The notes: a model not told the origin generated them from the letters alone. Counted from the stretch's first letter, positions 24,301 through 32,457 are shown. The stretch is 34,216 bases of DNA from Afipia sp. P52-10 (GCF_000516555.1 NZ_AZSJ01000003.1:1-34216), one strand, 5' to 3'. Program-made: numbers and translations.

Positions 24301-26842
24301 GATGAAGGAAAGCGCCAACGACGCGCAGGTCTCGCTGTTCAAGGCATCCGATAATGTCACCGCGCAGATCAAGTCGGTCACGACTGAGGCCGAGCGCATG
24401 CTCGCCAGCGTCGCTGTGACGACCGCGGATGCGATCCGCAGCAGCGCCGAAGATGCCAAGACTGGCCTGGTTTCCTCGACCGACAGCATCTCCGCGCAGA
24501 TTCGTTCGGTCGCAACCGACGCCGAACGGGTGATCGCCACGGTCGCGGTCACAACGTCGGATTCGATCCGCGCCAGCGCTACCGACGCGCAGGTTGCGCT
24601 CACCAGCTCGACGGATCACGCGGCCGCGCAGATGAAGACGGCCTCGGGCGACGTCCAGCAGGTGCTCTCGACGCTCGCGATCAACGCCTCCGAACAGCTC
24701 CGCGGCAGCATCGCCGATGCGAGCAACGCGATGCTGGCGCACTCGGCGAACGCCAGCAGCCAGCTCAAGACCACCGCAGCCGAGCTGGAAAGCGCACTGA
24801 CGCTGATGGCCGCGACAGCCGTCGAAGCGCTACAGTCCGGCGCCCGCTCCTCGCAGTCCGCGCTGGTCGCGACGTCCGACGACGTCACCGCCCAGATCAA
24901 GGCGGTCACGACCGAGGCCGAGCGCAGCGTGTCGGCATCCGCCCAGGCGCTGGGGACGGCACTCTCCGGCAAGGCCGAGGAGATCGTCAATGCGGTCCAG
25001 GGCGAGACCGAGAAGCTGTCGCAACTGATCGACGACAAGCGCGGCCTGCTGGTCGAAGCGATCGGCACCCGCGGCAGCCAGGTTGCGACCGATATCGGCC
25101 GCACCACCGACGAGGCCCTGAAGGCGATCGAGGGCAAGGGCTTCATCTTCACCCAGTCGATGACCAACAACTCCGCCGACATCGCCCGCATGATCAACAC
25201 CGCGAGCGAGGTGGCATCGACCGCGATCAACAAGTCGCTGAAGGAGGTCGAGCTGACCACCCGCAACGCGATCGACCAGTCGCGGCAGGTGTCGGTTGCG
25301 GCCGTCACCGAGATGCAGGAAACCAGCAAGATGCTGCGCACCGACACGGTCGCTCTGTTCGAGCGGCTGCGCGAGGGCAACATCCTGCTGCAGGAGGTGC
25401 TGACCGGCGCCCACGCCAACCTCAACTCGCTGGAACAGACGCTGGTGTCACGCGTGGCGGAGTTCGTCTCCACTATGAACGACGTGACGCAGCGGACCGG
25501 CACGACGACCCGCGCGCTCGACGAGCAGATCAAGGGCTTCAACGCCAAGACCTCCGGCGCGCTGGAAGGGCTGCAGGCGGTGGCCGGACAGTTCGAACTG
25601 CATGGCAAGACGCTCGCCGACGCCGCCAAGGCGATCGAGGCCAGCAACGGCCGCACCAACGAGACGGTCGAGGCGCGCAAGGCCATGCTGGAAACACTGG
25701 CCGATACGCTGGAGCAACGGACCAGCGACCTCGACCAGCGGCTGACGCGCTTCAACAGCCTGCTCGAAGAATCGATGCAGGCCGCTGAGGCCCGCGCCCG
25801 CGAGATTGCGCGCGTGGTGGCGGAGACTGCCTCGACCGGCTCCACGGCCCTCAGCGAACAGTTCGAAGCCGTGCGCAACATCGCCGAGGAGGAGCGCAAG
25901 ATTACCTCGGATGCCATGCAGCAGATTTATCAGCAGGGCATGCAGGAGGCCGATCAGATGTTCGGCCAGGCCGCCGAGCGCTTCACGACGATCGTTCAGG
26001 ATATGCGTCAGATGGCGTCCGAGATGCAGAACGAACTCGGCACGGCACGCCGGCAAATGCAGGTCGAACTCGAGGCAACCCGCGTCGAACTGCGCCGCGG
26101 CGTCCTGGAGATGCCGCAGGAGGCGGCCGAAAGCACGGCGCAGATGCGCAAGGTCATCGTCGATCAGATCGAGGCTCTGGCTGAGCTCAACCGCATCGTC
26201 GCCCGCCATGGCCGCGGCCTCGACGTGGCTCCGAGCGCGCGTGCATCCCAGCGCGAGGAGGAACCGATGCTTGCCAGCGTCGGCACGGTCTCGCGCGGCC
26301 GCGACACCGGCAGCAGCGCGTCGAACCTGCCGCCGCCGGATCTCGGCAGCCCGCCCCCGCGCCGCACCGAGGCGCCTTCGGTCAGTCCCGCCGCATCGAG
26401 CAACGATCGCGACGCCTGGCTGTCGGACCTGCTGAACCGCGCGGACACCGATGAGGAAGCGCCCCGCCCGCGCAACGCAGCCCCTGCGCCGCGGCAGGCC
26501 GCAGGCAACCCGCTGGAATCGCTGTCGCTCGACATCGGCCGGCTGCTCGACCGCGACATCGCCGCCGACATGTGGGAACGCTACCAGCGCGGCGAACGCA
26601 AGGCTTTCTCCAAGCGGCTGTATACGGCCGCCGGTCAGAAGACCTTCGACGAGCTGACGCGCAAGTACCGCGCCGACCGCACCTTTAAGCAGACGGTCGA
26701 TCGCTACATCGCCGAGTTCGAGCGGCTGCTCGATGACGTCGCACGCGATCCGCGTGGCCCGACAGCACTGGCGAACTACCTCGCGTCCGAGACGGGGCTG
26801 GTCTATACCCTGCTCGCCCACGCGTCGGGACGGATCGGCTAA
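21335..26842 (+). CDS. Growth Pole Ring (GPR/RgsE)-like giant membrane-anchored helical repeat protein
   Basis: 1835 residues. An N-terminal cytoplasmic, Pro-rich part (1-110) is followed by two membrane helices (about 114-136 and 148-172), then some 1450 residues of almost unbroken amphipathic helix. It includes hendecad-type repeats and, at 823-1218, nine 44-residue units in exact register. A Pro/Ser-rich disordered stretch (about 1620-1720) precedes a compact C-terminal domain (RLYTAAGQKTFDELTRKY to the end). This is the architecture of Agrobacterium GPR and Sinorhizobium RgsE, apolipoprotein-like proteins that form a ring at the growing pole of Hyphomicrobiales cells; I assign it on architecture and length. 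Divergent from an Hpt gene, with a CtrA box upstream. A palindromic element supplies the bases of its TAA stop, then comes a strong terminator. Alternative: another large coiled-coil polarity factor. Confidence 0.75.
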   Translation: MANNPKKVKDPTEVALSAIQEALNIADAPPAPVDLDRVNQKDRGERAASYPETIAPAATDRIPSPIAFEETNAPDQLDLGSPEPAPRRPANDDRETIGQILQTLQKSRPRRNAYTLATIFSGLWLVGIGALIIGFLPPLQSIATQGGGALVIAGLAALLLAPILLFYFLASLAWRGQELGLIAQSMAQMAIRYSEPEGSARESMVTVGQAIRREVAAMGDGVERAIARAGELESLVSNEVAALERAYSDNEVRIRALLQDIAHQRDNLVGQAEQVRNAISGVQIDLRQDIAVISDAIASRVDEVARSITTGLQERGEHITRALGNAGDSMILALGERGGDLLDRLEEASADTTRAVLEASERLTASLNFKTGHVHDDFVDLTDRIHDMMDERLERITAEFQKKADQIVDGIALRTEQVHDALKSTGESLLLELDLRGTDISTRIDDASSRLAEQMLTSGDKVSEALDVTVNALVSKVVNEAENAHDTLASRISAFDDLMRNHGSELAEKFARDSGTLGALITRHIAEFDRTVKTFGGEIVDRLGQRTQDVTDALKNSVDTFDTRVTANAAQLTAAVDRHLNQFKSEFDSRVVDLNDSLASKVSALSSHTTDFNAAFDQQLTLFKSEVDSRVATLDAALDTRIKSMDDSVNAHLSHFQNAFDSRAQSINDSIITRLSSFTASLNQNSAEVITALDTRIAGVAETIDNRLAHVTETLDGRSNYLAETVAARFHNIHEGIETRAGAVAKDIETRVGQLEELLGTRVEIMTNRIETSGRHASDVLMSRSDELTQAIKARTEDAERMLTSLVSSTTEMLQTGARSAHQTLTSVSSDVGAQLKATSADIERSLTTLAATTGEAILSNAREAQQSLLGTSEGVNQSLKLTAGEVERALVVLAANTAETLQSKTKDAQTSLVLASDTVASQLKTASTEAEQLLLSLAANTSEAIKSSARDTQTAMVTTSDGVVAQLKSAAYDLQHAIGTVGTSTSEQMKESANDAQVSLFKASDNVTAQIKSVTTEAERMLASVAVTTADAIRSSAEDAKTGLVSSTDSISAQIRSVATDAERVIATVAVTTSDSIRASATDAQVALTSSTDHAAAQMKTASGDVQQVLSTLAINASEQLRGSIADASNAMLAHSANASSQLKTTAAELESALTLMAATAVEALQSGARSSQSALVATSDDVTAQIKAVTTEAERSVSASAQALGTALSGKAEEIVNAVQGETEKLSQLIDDKRGLLVEAIGTRGSQVATDIGRTTDEALKAIEGKGFIFTQSMTNNSADIARMINTASEVASTAINKSLKEVELTTRNAIDQSRQVSVAAVTEMQETSKMLRTDTVALFERLREGNILLQEVLTGAHANLNSLEQTLVSRVAEFVSTMNDVTQRTGTTTRALDEQIKGFNAKTSGALEGLQAVAGQFELHGKTLADAAKAIEASNGRTNETVEARKAMLETLADTLEQRTSDLDQRLTRFNSLLEESMQAAEARAREIARVVAETASTGSTALSEQFEAVRNIAEEERKITSDAMQQIYQQGMQEADQMFGQAAERFTTIVQDMRQMASEMQNELGTARRQMQVELEATRVELRRGVLEMPQEAAESTAQMRKVIVDQIEALAELNRIVARHGRGLDVAPSARASQREEEPMLASVGTVSRGRDTGSSASNLPPPDLGSPPPRRTEAPSVSPAASSNDRDAWLSDLLNRADTDEEAPRPRNAAPAPRQAAGNPLESLSLDIGRLLDRDIAADMWERYQRGERKAFSKRLYTAAGQKTFDELTRKYRADRTFKQTVDRYIAEFERLLDDVARDPRGPTALANYLASETGLVYTLLAHASGRIG
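23801..24988 (+). repeat. nine tandem 132-base (44-residue) coding repeats in the GPR-like gene
   Basis: Units begin at 23801 and every 132 bases after (QTLTSVSSD, QSLLGTSEG, TSLVLASDT, TAMVTTSDG, VSLFKASDN, TGLVSSTDS, VALTSSTDH, NAMLAHSAN, SALVATSDD), with no insertion or deletion across eight units; the ninth fades after about 25 residues. The pattern is roughly x-x-L-x-x-[ST]-[SD]-x-V-x-[AS]-Q-[LI]-K, then [TS]-E-A-E-R, then A-x-T-[TS]-x-[AE]-x-[IL]-x-S. 44 equals four hendecads, which suits a continuous helical rod. Confidence 0.9.
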
Positions 26843-26943
26843 AGCGCGATGAGATTTGGATGAATCACCCTCGCGCTTTAGCTCGTTGTTTAAGCATGAT
26901 CTTTTCGGAAAACCGCTTCACACTTTTCCGGATCATGCTTTAG
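26840..26943 (+). repeat. palindromic intergenic element, copy 1
   Basis: About 104 bases holding two inverted repeats: AAAGCGCGA..TCGCGCTTT (26841-26879), then AAGCATGATC..GATCATGCTT (26892-26940) with inner TTTTCGGAAAA/CTTTTCCG arms. The last 43 bases (26901-26943) are identical to copy 2. The element opens with TAAAGCGCGATG; its TAA is the stop codon of the GPR-like gene. Short palindromes of this kind are common between genes in Bradyrhizobium-like genomes, as far as I know. Confidence 0.85.
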
Positions 26944-26969
26944 AGCCGAAGTCTCCGCACACCAAAAAA

Positions 26970-26993
26970 CCGGATGATCGCACGATCATCCGG
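26970..26993. terminator. strong bidirectional intrinsic terminator
   Basis: CCGGATGATCG (26970-26980) pairs with CGATCATCCGG (26983-26993), preceded by a run of six A and followed by CTTTTTT. An 11-base stem with T-tails on both strands should stop transcripts of the GPR-like gene (+) and of the mla operon (-), which converge here. The remaining 150 bases to the mlaD stop hold nothing I can assign. Confidence 0.92.
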
Positions 26994-27159
26994 CTTTTTT
27001 CTTCAGCATTTCAAGAGCGGCGTAGGCTGCCGCTCGCATCAAAAAACCTGGCAGCAACTTCGTCCTCTAGATCGAGCCGCGGTTGATCACCATCGGCAGA
27101 GAAGCCTAGGTCGCAATCCGATCGACATGTGACTGCCGCGCGCCGGATGTTCTGGCCGG

Positions 27160-28014
27160 TCAACGCCGCTGCTGTTGCGCGCGCGTATCATCCGGCGGCG
27201 CTCCACCGAACAGGAGCCGCGACGGGTTCTTGTCGAGATTGGTGAAGGCACGGCTGATATCCGCCAGGGTCTTGCGCGCATCGCTGATCAGCACCGAGAT
27301 TTCGCGCGTGCCGTTGGCGGTGAACTTATTGACGCCGGCGGTGATATCGGCGGTGCGCTTGTCGAGGTTCTCGCTGAGATCCTTGAACGACCCGATCGCA
27401 GCCTGGAATTCGCCCTTGCCGTCCTTGTTCACCATCAGCTCGAGCCCGGCCATGATGCTGTCGAGACGCTTGGAGTTTTCCGACAGCGCGGCCGAGAACG
27501 TCTCGACGTTCTTCACGGCGTTCTTGATCGACTGCTGGTTCTCGCTGATCAACCGGTTGACGTTCGACAGCACCACGCGCGCGGACTCGGTGAAATCCTG
27601 GCCGGCGCTGAGATCGGCATAGAGCGTCAGGATACCCTCGTCATCGGGCTCGACCTCCGGCGCATCGACCGCGCCGCCTTTCATCGAGACCGCAGCGATA
27701 CCGGTCAGTCCCTGAAACTCGAGCGTGATCTGCGTATCCTTCCGCACCGGTGCCTTGCGCTCGACCTTGACCATCGCCACCACGTTGTGCGGATCGTCGA
27801 TCTTTACCGAGGCGACTTCGCCGATGCGGATGCCGTTGAAATTGACGTTGGCTCCGGTGCGCAGGCCCGATACCGGCCCCTCGAACACGATGCGATAGGC
27901 GATGCGCGTCTTCGCGGTGCCCATGTTCTGGAACCAGAAAACGAAGCCGAAAGCCGCCACCAGGACCGCCAATGTGAAGGCACCGATCAGGACGTAATTC
28001 GCCCGCGTTTCCAT
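27160..28014 (-). CDS. mlaD: MlaD-type MCE-domain lipid-binding protein
   Basis: The substrate-binding component of an Mla-type lipid ABC transporter, anchored in the inner membrane with its MCE domain in the periplasm. 284 residues: one membrane helix (about 8-28, VLIGAFTLAVLVAAFGFVFW), an MCE domain (about 39-115, with GPVSGLRTGANVNFNGIRIGEV and the TLEFQGLTGIAAVSM segment), then about 150 residues of helix ending in a Gln/Arg-rich tail. This longer, helical C-terminus resembles the MlaD/Ttg2C-like proteins of alphaproteobacteria more than E. coli MlaD. Last gene of the run, 14 bases after mlaF. Start 28014 (METRANYV); upstream residues in the frame are unlike the family. A separate mlaC is not present here. 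Confidence 0.92.
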   Translation of the reverse strand: METRANYVLIGAFTLAVLVAAFGFVFWFQNMGTAKTRIAYRIVFEGPVSGLRTGANVNFNGIRIGEVASVKIDDPHNVVAMVKVERKAPVRKDTQITLEFQGLTGIAAVSMKGGAVDAPEVEPDDEGILTLYADLSAGQDFTESARVVLSNVNRLISENQQSIKNAVKNVETFSAALSENSKRLDSIMAGLELMVNKDGKGEFQAAIGSFKDLSENLDKRTADITAGVNKFTANGTREISVLISDARKTLADISRAFTNLDKNPSRLLFGGAPPDDTRAQQQRR

Positions 28015-28028
28015 CGATCGACTCCGAA

Positions 28029-28799
28029 CTATCCTGCGGCCGCGCGGCCGCGTTTGCCATGGAAATAGGATTTCAGCCAAGGATGCTGGGACGCACGCAT
28101 GTCGTTGATCGTGCCGACGGCGATCACTTTGCCGTCCCCCAGGACCGCAATCCGGTCGCATGCCGTGTACAGGCTGTCCAGATCGTGGGTTACCATGAAA
28201 ACCGTCAGCCCCAAAGTCCGCTGCAGGGTGCGGACGAGATCGTCGAAATTGGCCGCACCAATCGGGTCGAGACCGGCCGTCGGCTCATCGAGAAACACGA
28301 TCTCCGGATCCAGCGCCAGCGCGCGCGCCAAGCCCACCCGCTTGATCATGCCGCCGGAGAGCTCGGACGGATAGAGGTCGATCGCCTCCGGCTTCAGTCC
28401 GACCATCGACAGTTTTGCGAAGGTGATCTCGTCCAGCAACCGTTGCGAGACGTCGAGGTACTCGCGGATCGGGAATTGGATATTCTGGCGAACCGTCAGC
28501 GACGAAAACAAGGCTCCCTGCTGGAACAGGATACCCCAACGCCGCTCGATGCCGCGCCGCATGTCGGCATCCGCGCTGCCCAGATCGATGCCCATCACTT
28601 CGATATGGCCCGAGCGCTTCGGCATCAGACCGATGATGGTGCGCATCAGCACCGACTTGCCGGCGCCGGATGGGCCGACGAAGCCGAGGATTTCCCCCTT
28701 GCGGACGTCAAGAGACAGCTTGTCGAGGATCAGCCGCTCGCCGAAACCGACGGTCAGATCGGACACACGGATGATGTGATCGCGCGCAACGTCTGCCAT
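28029..28799 (-). CDS. mlaF: MlaF-type ABC transporter ATPase
   Basis: ATPase that drives lipid movement between the membranes with MlaE and MlaD. 256 residues with every ABC motif: Walker A GPSGAGKS (42-49), Q-loop LFQQGALF, signature ELSGGM (146-151), Walker B IVFLDEP (167-173) and switch histidine H205 in VTHDL. The ATG at 28799 lies two bases from the mlaE stop (28802), so translation is probably coupled. The open frame extends upstream through mlaE in another reading frame, which is an artefact. Order mlaE-mlaF-mlaD, all on the minus strand. Confidence 0.95.
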   Translation of the reverse strand: MADVARDHIIRVSDLTVGFGERLILDKLSLDVRKGEILGFVGPSGAGKSVLMRTIIGLMPKRSGHIEVMGIDLGSADADMRRGIERRWGILFQQGALFSSLTVRQNIQFPIREYLDVSQRLLDEITFAKLSMVGLKPEAIDLYPSELSGGMIKRVGLARALALDPEIVFLDEPTAGLDPIGAANFDDLVRTLQRTLGLTVFMVTHDLDSLYTACDRIAVLGDGKVIAVGTINDMRASQHPWLKSYFHGKRGRAAAG

Positions 28800-28801
28800 C
28801 G

Positions 28802-29935
28802 TCACATCCCGATCGAGGCGAAGAAGATCGCGAACGCCCCGTCCGCGACGATGACGAAGAAGATCGCCTTCACCACCGATGCGGTGGTGTGCTGGCCGAG
28901 CGATTCCGCCGAGCCCTCCACAGCGAGCCCTTCGACACAGGCGATGGTGCCGATCAGGAACGCCATGAAGGGCGCCTTGACCATGCCGACGATGAAGTGG
29001 TCGATGGTGATGACGTCGCGCAGCCGCGCCAGGAAGGCCTCGGGCTGCAGCCCGCCATAGAGCCAAGCGATCAGCCCCCCACCGTAAAGCGCAGCGATCA
29101 CGCCCAGGAACGTCAGTACCGGCAGCGCGATCACCAGCGCCAGCAGCCGCGGCACGATCAGCACCTCGGCCGGATCGAAACCCATGGTGCGCAAGGCATC
29201 GATCTCCTCGCGCATCTTCATCGAACCGAGCTCGGCCGTATAGGAGCTGCCGGAACGGCCGGCAATCATGATCGCGACAACGAGCACGCCAAGTTCGCGC
29301 AGGACCAGCACGCCCAGCATATCGACGACGAACACGCCGGCGCCGAACTTGCTGAAGTGGAAGATGCCCTGCTGGGAGATGATACAGCCGATCAGGAAGG
29401 TGATCAGCACAATGATCGGCACCGCCCGCCAGCAGACCTGTTCCAGGTGGTGCACCGTGGAGGTAAGGCGGAAATGGGTCGGGTGCCGGATCACCTGCCC
29501 CGCCGCGTAGACGATCGTGCCGGTCATCGCCGCGAGCCCGGTCAGCGTGCCGCCAACCCCAACCACGGCCCGGCCGATCCGTTCCAGCAGCAGCACAAGC
29601 GTCATCGGGGTCCGTTCGGCAAGCTCGGGGCTTGCCACCCGGCTCACCTCGGCGACCAGCGGCGAATGGGCCGGCGACAGCCCCATCACCTGCGATTCCA
29701 CGCCGGCCTGCAAGAATGCGCGGCGCAGCCGCTCGATGAACCAAGCTCCGAAGGTATCGAGCTGAGACACCCGCGACACGTCGATCAGCACGCCACGCCG
29801 ACCGGCAGCAAGCCGCTCGGCCTTATCAACCATCTGCTCGAGGTCGGTTGCGTGATGTGCGGTCCAGGCTCCGCCCGCCCGCAGCGCAATACCGTCAGGA
29901 TAGGTGACCTGCTCCAGTGTAGGCCCGCCGCTCAT
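28802..29935 (-). CDS. mlaE: MlaE-type permease with N-terminal STAS domain
   Basis: Inner-membrane permease of the Mla lipid transporter. 377 residues: a STAS domain (about 10-105, LIDVSRVSQLDTFGAWFIERL with T61 at the usual phosphorylation position), then the MlaE domain (about 120-377) with roughly five membrane helices. The family motif ELGVLVVAIMIAGRSGSSYTA with MKMREEIDALRTMGFDP is clear. In E. coli the STAS unit is a separate protein, MlaB; here it is fused to the permease, as in many alphaproteobacteria. The start at 29935 (MSGGPTLEQ) gives a complete STAS domain; the upstream frame is low-complexity. It is the first gene of the operon and divergent from the epimerase gene. Confidence 0.93.
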   Translation of the reverse strand: MSGGPTLEQVTYPDGIALRAGGAWTAHHATDLEQMVDKAERLAAGRRGVLIDVSRVSQLDTFGAWFIERLRRAFLQAGVESQVMGLSPAHSPLVAEVSRVASPELAERTPMTLVLLLERIGRAVVGVGGTLTGLAAMTGTIVYAAGQVIRHPTHFRLTSTVHHLEQVCWRAVPIIVLITFLIGCIISQQGIFHFSKFGAGVFVVDMLGVLVLRELGVLVVAIMIAGRSGSSYTAELGSMKMREEIDALRTMGFDPAEVLIVPRLLALVIALPVLTFLGVIAALYGGGLIAWLYGGLQPEAFLARLRDVITIDHFIVGMVKAPFMAFLIGTIACVEGLAVEGSAESLGQHTTASVVKAIFFVIVADGAFAIFFASIGM

Positions 29936-30082
29936 GCCGCGCTTATACCTCTGCGCTGGCCTCGGTCCGGACCCCTCTTCCGAACGCCCTGCGTGATGCG
30001 GGCGGCTTGCAGCGCTCCCCCTAACAGCCATACTTGCCGCAATCTCGCAACCCTCCGCCACTGCAGGGCTTAAAATATCCCA

Positions 30083-31078
30083 ATGACTTCAGCAACATCT
30101 CTCACCCTATCGGCTCGAATCGAACACTGGCCGATCGCCGGCTCCTTCACTATCAGCCGCGGCGCGAAGACCGAGGCTGTGACTGTAGTCACAGACATCA
30201 GCGATGGGGTTCATACTGGCCGAGGCGAATGCACGCCCTATCCACGCTACGGCGAGACGCCGGAGACCACGCTGCAGGCGGTGTTGGCGATGGACGAACG
30301 CATCCGCCAGGGCATCGATGCACGAGCGCTCCAGGCGGCGATGCCGCCGGGAGCCGCCCGCAACGCCCTGGACTGCGCGTTATGGGATCTGGCTGCGAAA
30401 GCCCAGGGCAAACGCGTCTGGCAAGTGCTGCAGCGCGCCGAACCGAAACCGTTGACCACTGCCTACACCATTTCGCTCGGCACACCCGAAGCAATGGCCG
30501 AGGCGACCGCCAAGGCCGCGCACCGTCCGCTGCTGAAGATCAAGCTCGGCGGCGATGGTGACGCGCAGCGCATCGCCGCTGTGCGCCGCGCGGCGCCGAA
30601 CAGCGAACTGATCGTCGATGCCAACGAAGCCTGGACCGATGCGAACATCGCGGCCAACCTCGATGCTTGTGCCACCGCGGGCGTGACGCTGGTCGAGCAG
30701 CCGCTGCCCGCGGGCAAGGATGGTACGCTTGCCAGGATCAAGCGGCCGATCGCCGTCTGCGCCGACGAGAGCGTGCATGATCGGGCGTCGCTTGCGTCGC
30801 TGCGCGAGCGTTACGACGCGATCAACATCAAGCTCGACAAGACCGGCGGCCTGACCGAAGCAATGGCGCTCGCCGACGATGCACGCGCGCTCGGCTTCGA
30901 CATCATGGTCGGCTGCATGGTCGCGACATCGTTGGCGATGGCGCCGGCGCTGATCGTCGCACAGCAGGCGCGCGTAGTGGATCTCGACGGGCCGCTGCTG
31001 CTGACGAAGGATCGGGAGGATGGATTGCGCTACGACGGCAGCATCGTGCATCCGCCATCATCAGCACTCTGGGGTTGA
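30083..31078 (+). CDS. L-Ala-D/L-Glu epimerase (enolase superfamily)
   Basis: Likely interconverts L-Ala-D-Glu and L-Ala-L-Glu from recycled peptidoglycan peptide. 331 residues in the muconate-lactonising-enzyme subgroup. Catalytic residues are visible: KIK at 152-154, the metal ligands D179 (DANEAW), E205 (EQPLP) and D228 (CADES), and K253 in NIKLDKTGGL. GCMVATSLAMAPALIVAQ near the C-terminus is the dipeptide-epimerase-type loop. There is no convincing Shine-Dalgarno; a TTAAAATAT lies just before the ATG, so a leaderless or very short-leader transcript is possible. Divergent from the mla operon and convergent with the MFS gene (13 bases). Confidence 0.88.
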   Translation: MTSATSLTLSARIEHWPIAGSFTISRGAKTEAVTVVTDISDGVHTGRGECTPYPRYGETPETTLQAVLAMDERIRQGIDARALQAAMPPGAARNALDCALWDLAAKAQGKRVWQVLQRAEPKPLTTAYTISLGTPEAMAEATAKAAHRPLLKIKLGGDGDAQRIAAVRRAAPNSELIVDANEAWTDANIAANLDACATAGVTLVEQPLPAGKDGTLARIKRPIAVCADESVHDRASLASLRERYDAINIKLDKTGGLTEAMALADDARALGFDIMVGCMVATSLAMAPALIVAQQARVVDLDGPLLLTKDREDGLRYDGSIVHPPSSALWG

Positions 31079-31091
31079 GCGGCCGTCAGGG

Positions 31092-32261
31092 TCACGCACA
31101 GGCCCGCCGGATCGCCGCCCGGCCGCTCAGAATGACGGCCGTGCCCGCCAGTGCCATCGCCGCCATGCCGTAATAGATCGCCTGGCCGACGTTGGCGAAC
31201 AGCCAGCCGCAGACAATTCCGGTGGAGGCCATGACAATCCCGCTCGCCGTCACCACATAGCCCTGCGCATTCGGCATATGGCGCCCCGATACGATACGCA
31301 CCAGCACGCCCATGGTGCCGAGATGCGTGGCGCCGAACGAGAGCGCGTGCAGGGCCTGTGCGAATACCAGCAGCGCCAATGGCGGCTCCTGCGCAGTGAC
31401 GAGCCAGCGCAGCACGGCCCCCGCCCCGCCGATGGCGATCAAGGTCGCCGGTGAGACCTTTAAACGCGGCGAGAGCGCGAACAGCACGATCTCGACCGCG
31501 ACGCATAAGGTCCATAGCACCGCGACCGTTGCACTCGAAAAACCCGCAGCCTGCCAGGAGATGGCCGAGAAGGTGTAATAGGCGGAGTGACTGCCCTGGA
31601 TCAGCGCCGCCGCGACCAGCACTGCGGCGAAGGCCGGCATGGTCAGCAGCGCGGTCGGGCGCGACACGCTCGAGACTGCGGACGAGACGTGTCCGGCGGA
31701 CGGCAGGCCAAGGCTCGCCAGCGCGATGATCCCGGCAAAGCCCGCGAAGGTCCATCCGAGATGAAGCGTCCCAAAGGCGCCCTCCAGGTAGCCCGCGACC
31801 AGCGCGCCAACCATATAGGCCGCCGATCCCCACAGCCGGATCGGGCCGTAGTCGAGCCGATAATGCGTGACCCCGCGCAAGGCATACGCGTCGGTGAGCG
31901 GAAAGAGCGGAGTCCAGGCCCAGGCGGTGAGCCACAGCACAGCCGCGATCGACGGCGCAGTCCGCATGCTGCCGAGCAGCAGAAAGCCGGCAAAGGTGAG
32001 GACCGCCACGACCACCAGACTGCCCCGCAGCGCATCGTAGCGTCCTGCCGCCGCCGTCACCAACGGAACCGCCATCAGTCGGGCTGCCGTAGGCGCCGCC
32101 ATCACGAGACCGATCAGCGCAGGCGCAAGCCCCGACGCCTGCAGCCAGACCGGAAAGAACGGCATGTAAGCACCGTTCAACGCGAAGATCGCGGCGTAGA
32201 AGATAGACAGCCGCACCGCGAACTGGCGGCCGCCGACCGGCACTGCAGGCGTCTCAGACAT
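31092..32261 (-). CDS. MFS transporter, HcaT / MFS_1_like (PPP transporter) family
   Basis: 389 residues with about twelve membrane helices. It resembles 3-phenylpropionate transporter HcaT and relatives: the N-terminus has RLSIFYAAIFALNGAYMPFFPVWLQASGL, and YGPIRLWGSAAYMVGA (about 138-153) corresponds to the conserved loop after helix 4. The C-terminal half has THLGTMGVLVRIVSGRHMPNAQGY. Substrate not predictable. Start taken as ATG at 32261 (MSETPAV); the codon before it is TTG in frame. No clear ribosome binding site. It converges with the epimerase and is divergent from the hypothetical gene at 32458. Confidence 0.85.
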   Translation of the reverse strand: MSETPAVPVGGRQFAVRLSIFYAAIFALNGAYMPFFPVWLQASGLAPALIGLVMAAPTAARLMAVPLVTAAAGRYDALRGSLVVVAVLTFAGFLLLGSMRTAPSIAAVLWLTAWAWTPLFPLTDAYALRGVTHYRLDYGPIRLWGSAAYMVGALVAGYLEGAFGTLHLGWTFAGFAGIIALASLGLPSAGHVSSAVSSVSRPTALLTMPAFAAVLVAAALIQGSHSAYYTFSAISWQAAGFSSATVAVLWTLCVAVEIVLFALSPRLKVSPATLIAIGGAGAVLRWLVTAQEPPLALLVFAQALHALSFGATHLGTMGVLVRIVSGRHMPNAQGYVVTASGIVMASTGIVCGWLFANVGQAIYYGMAAMALAGTAVILSGRAAIRRACA

Positions 32262-32457
32262 CAAAGCGGTTTCGATTCGCAGGGAACAATCGCTTAAAGC
32301 ACGAACGTTCCAGGCTTGTCCCTTTGCACAGCAACAACGACGGTTTTCGGAAATCGCGCGGCTCGTTTAGAGTCCGTGTCATTCTGTGCGATTCGACCTA
32401 CGGTGGTCGTGACGGCGCGATTCTCGCGCCATGAGAGTCCCGCGCTCTGAGAGTCCA

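Noticed and set aside
22616-24742. 708-codon open frame antisense to the GPR-like gene, and several other long antisense frames there
   Set aside because: These mirror the strong codon bias of a long repetitive GC-rich gene. They have no recognisable domain and lie wholly inside the real gene.
28029-29744. 571-codon frame joining mlaF to an upstream reading
   Set aside because: The first 315 codons are an out-of-frame reading of mlaE; the real mlaF starts at 28799.
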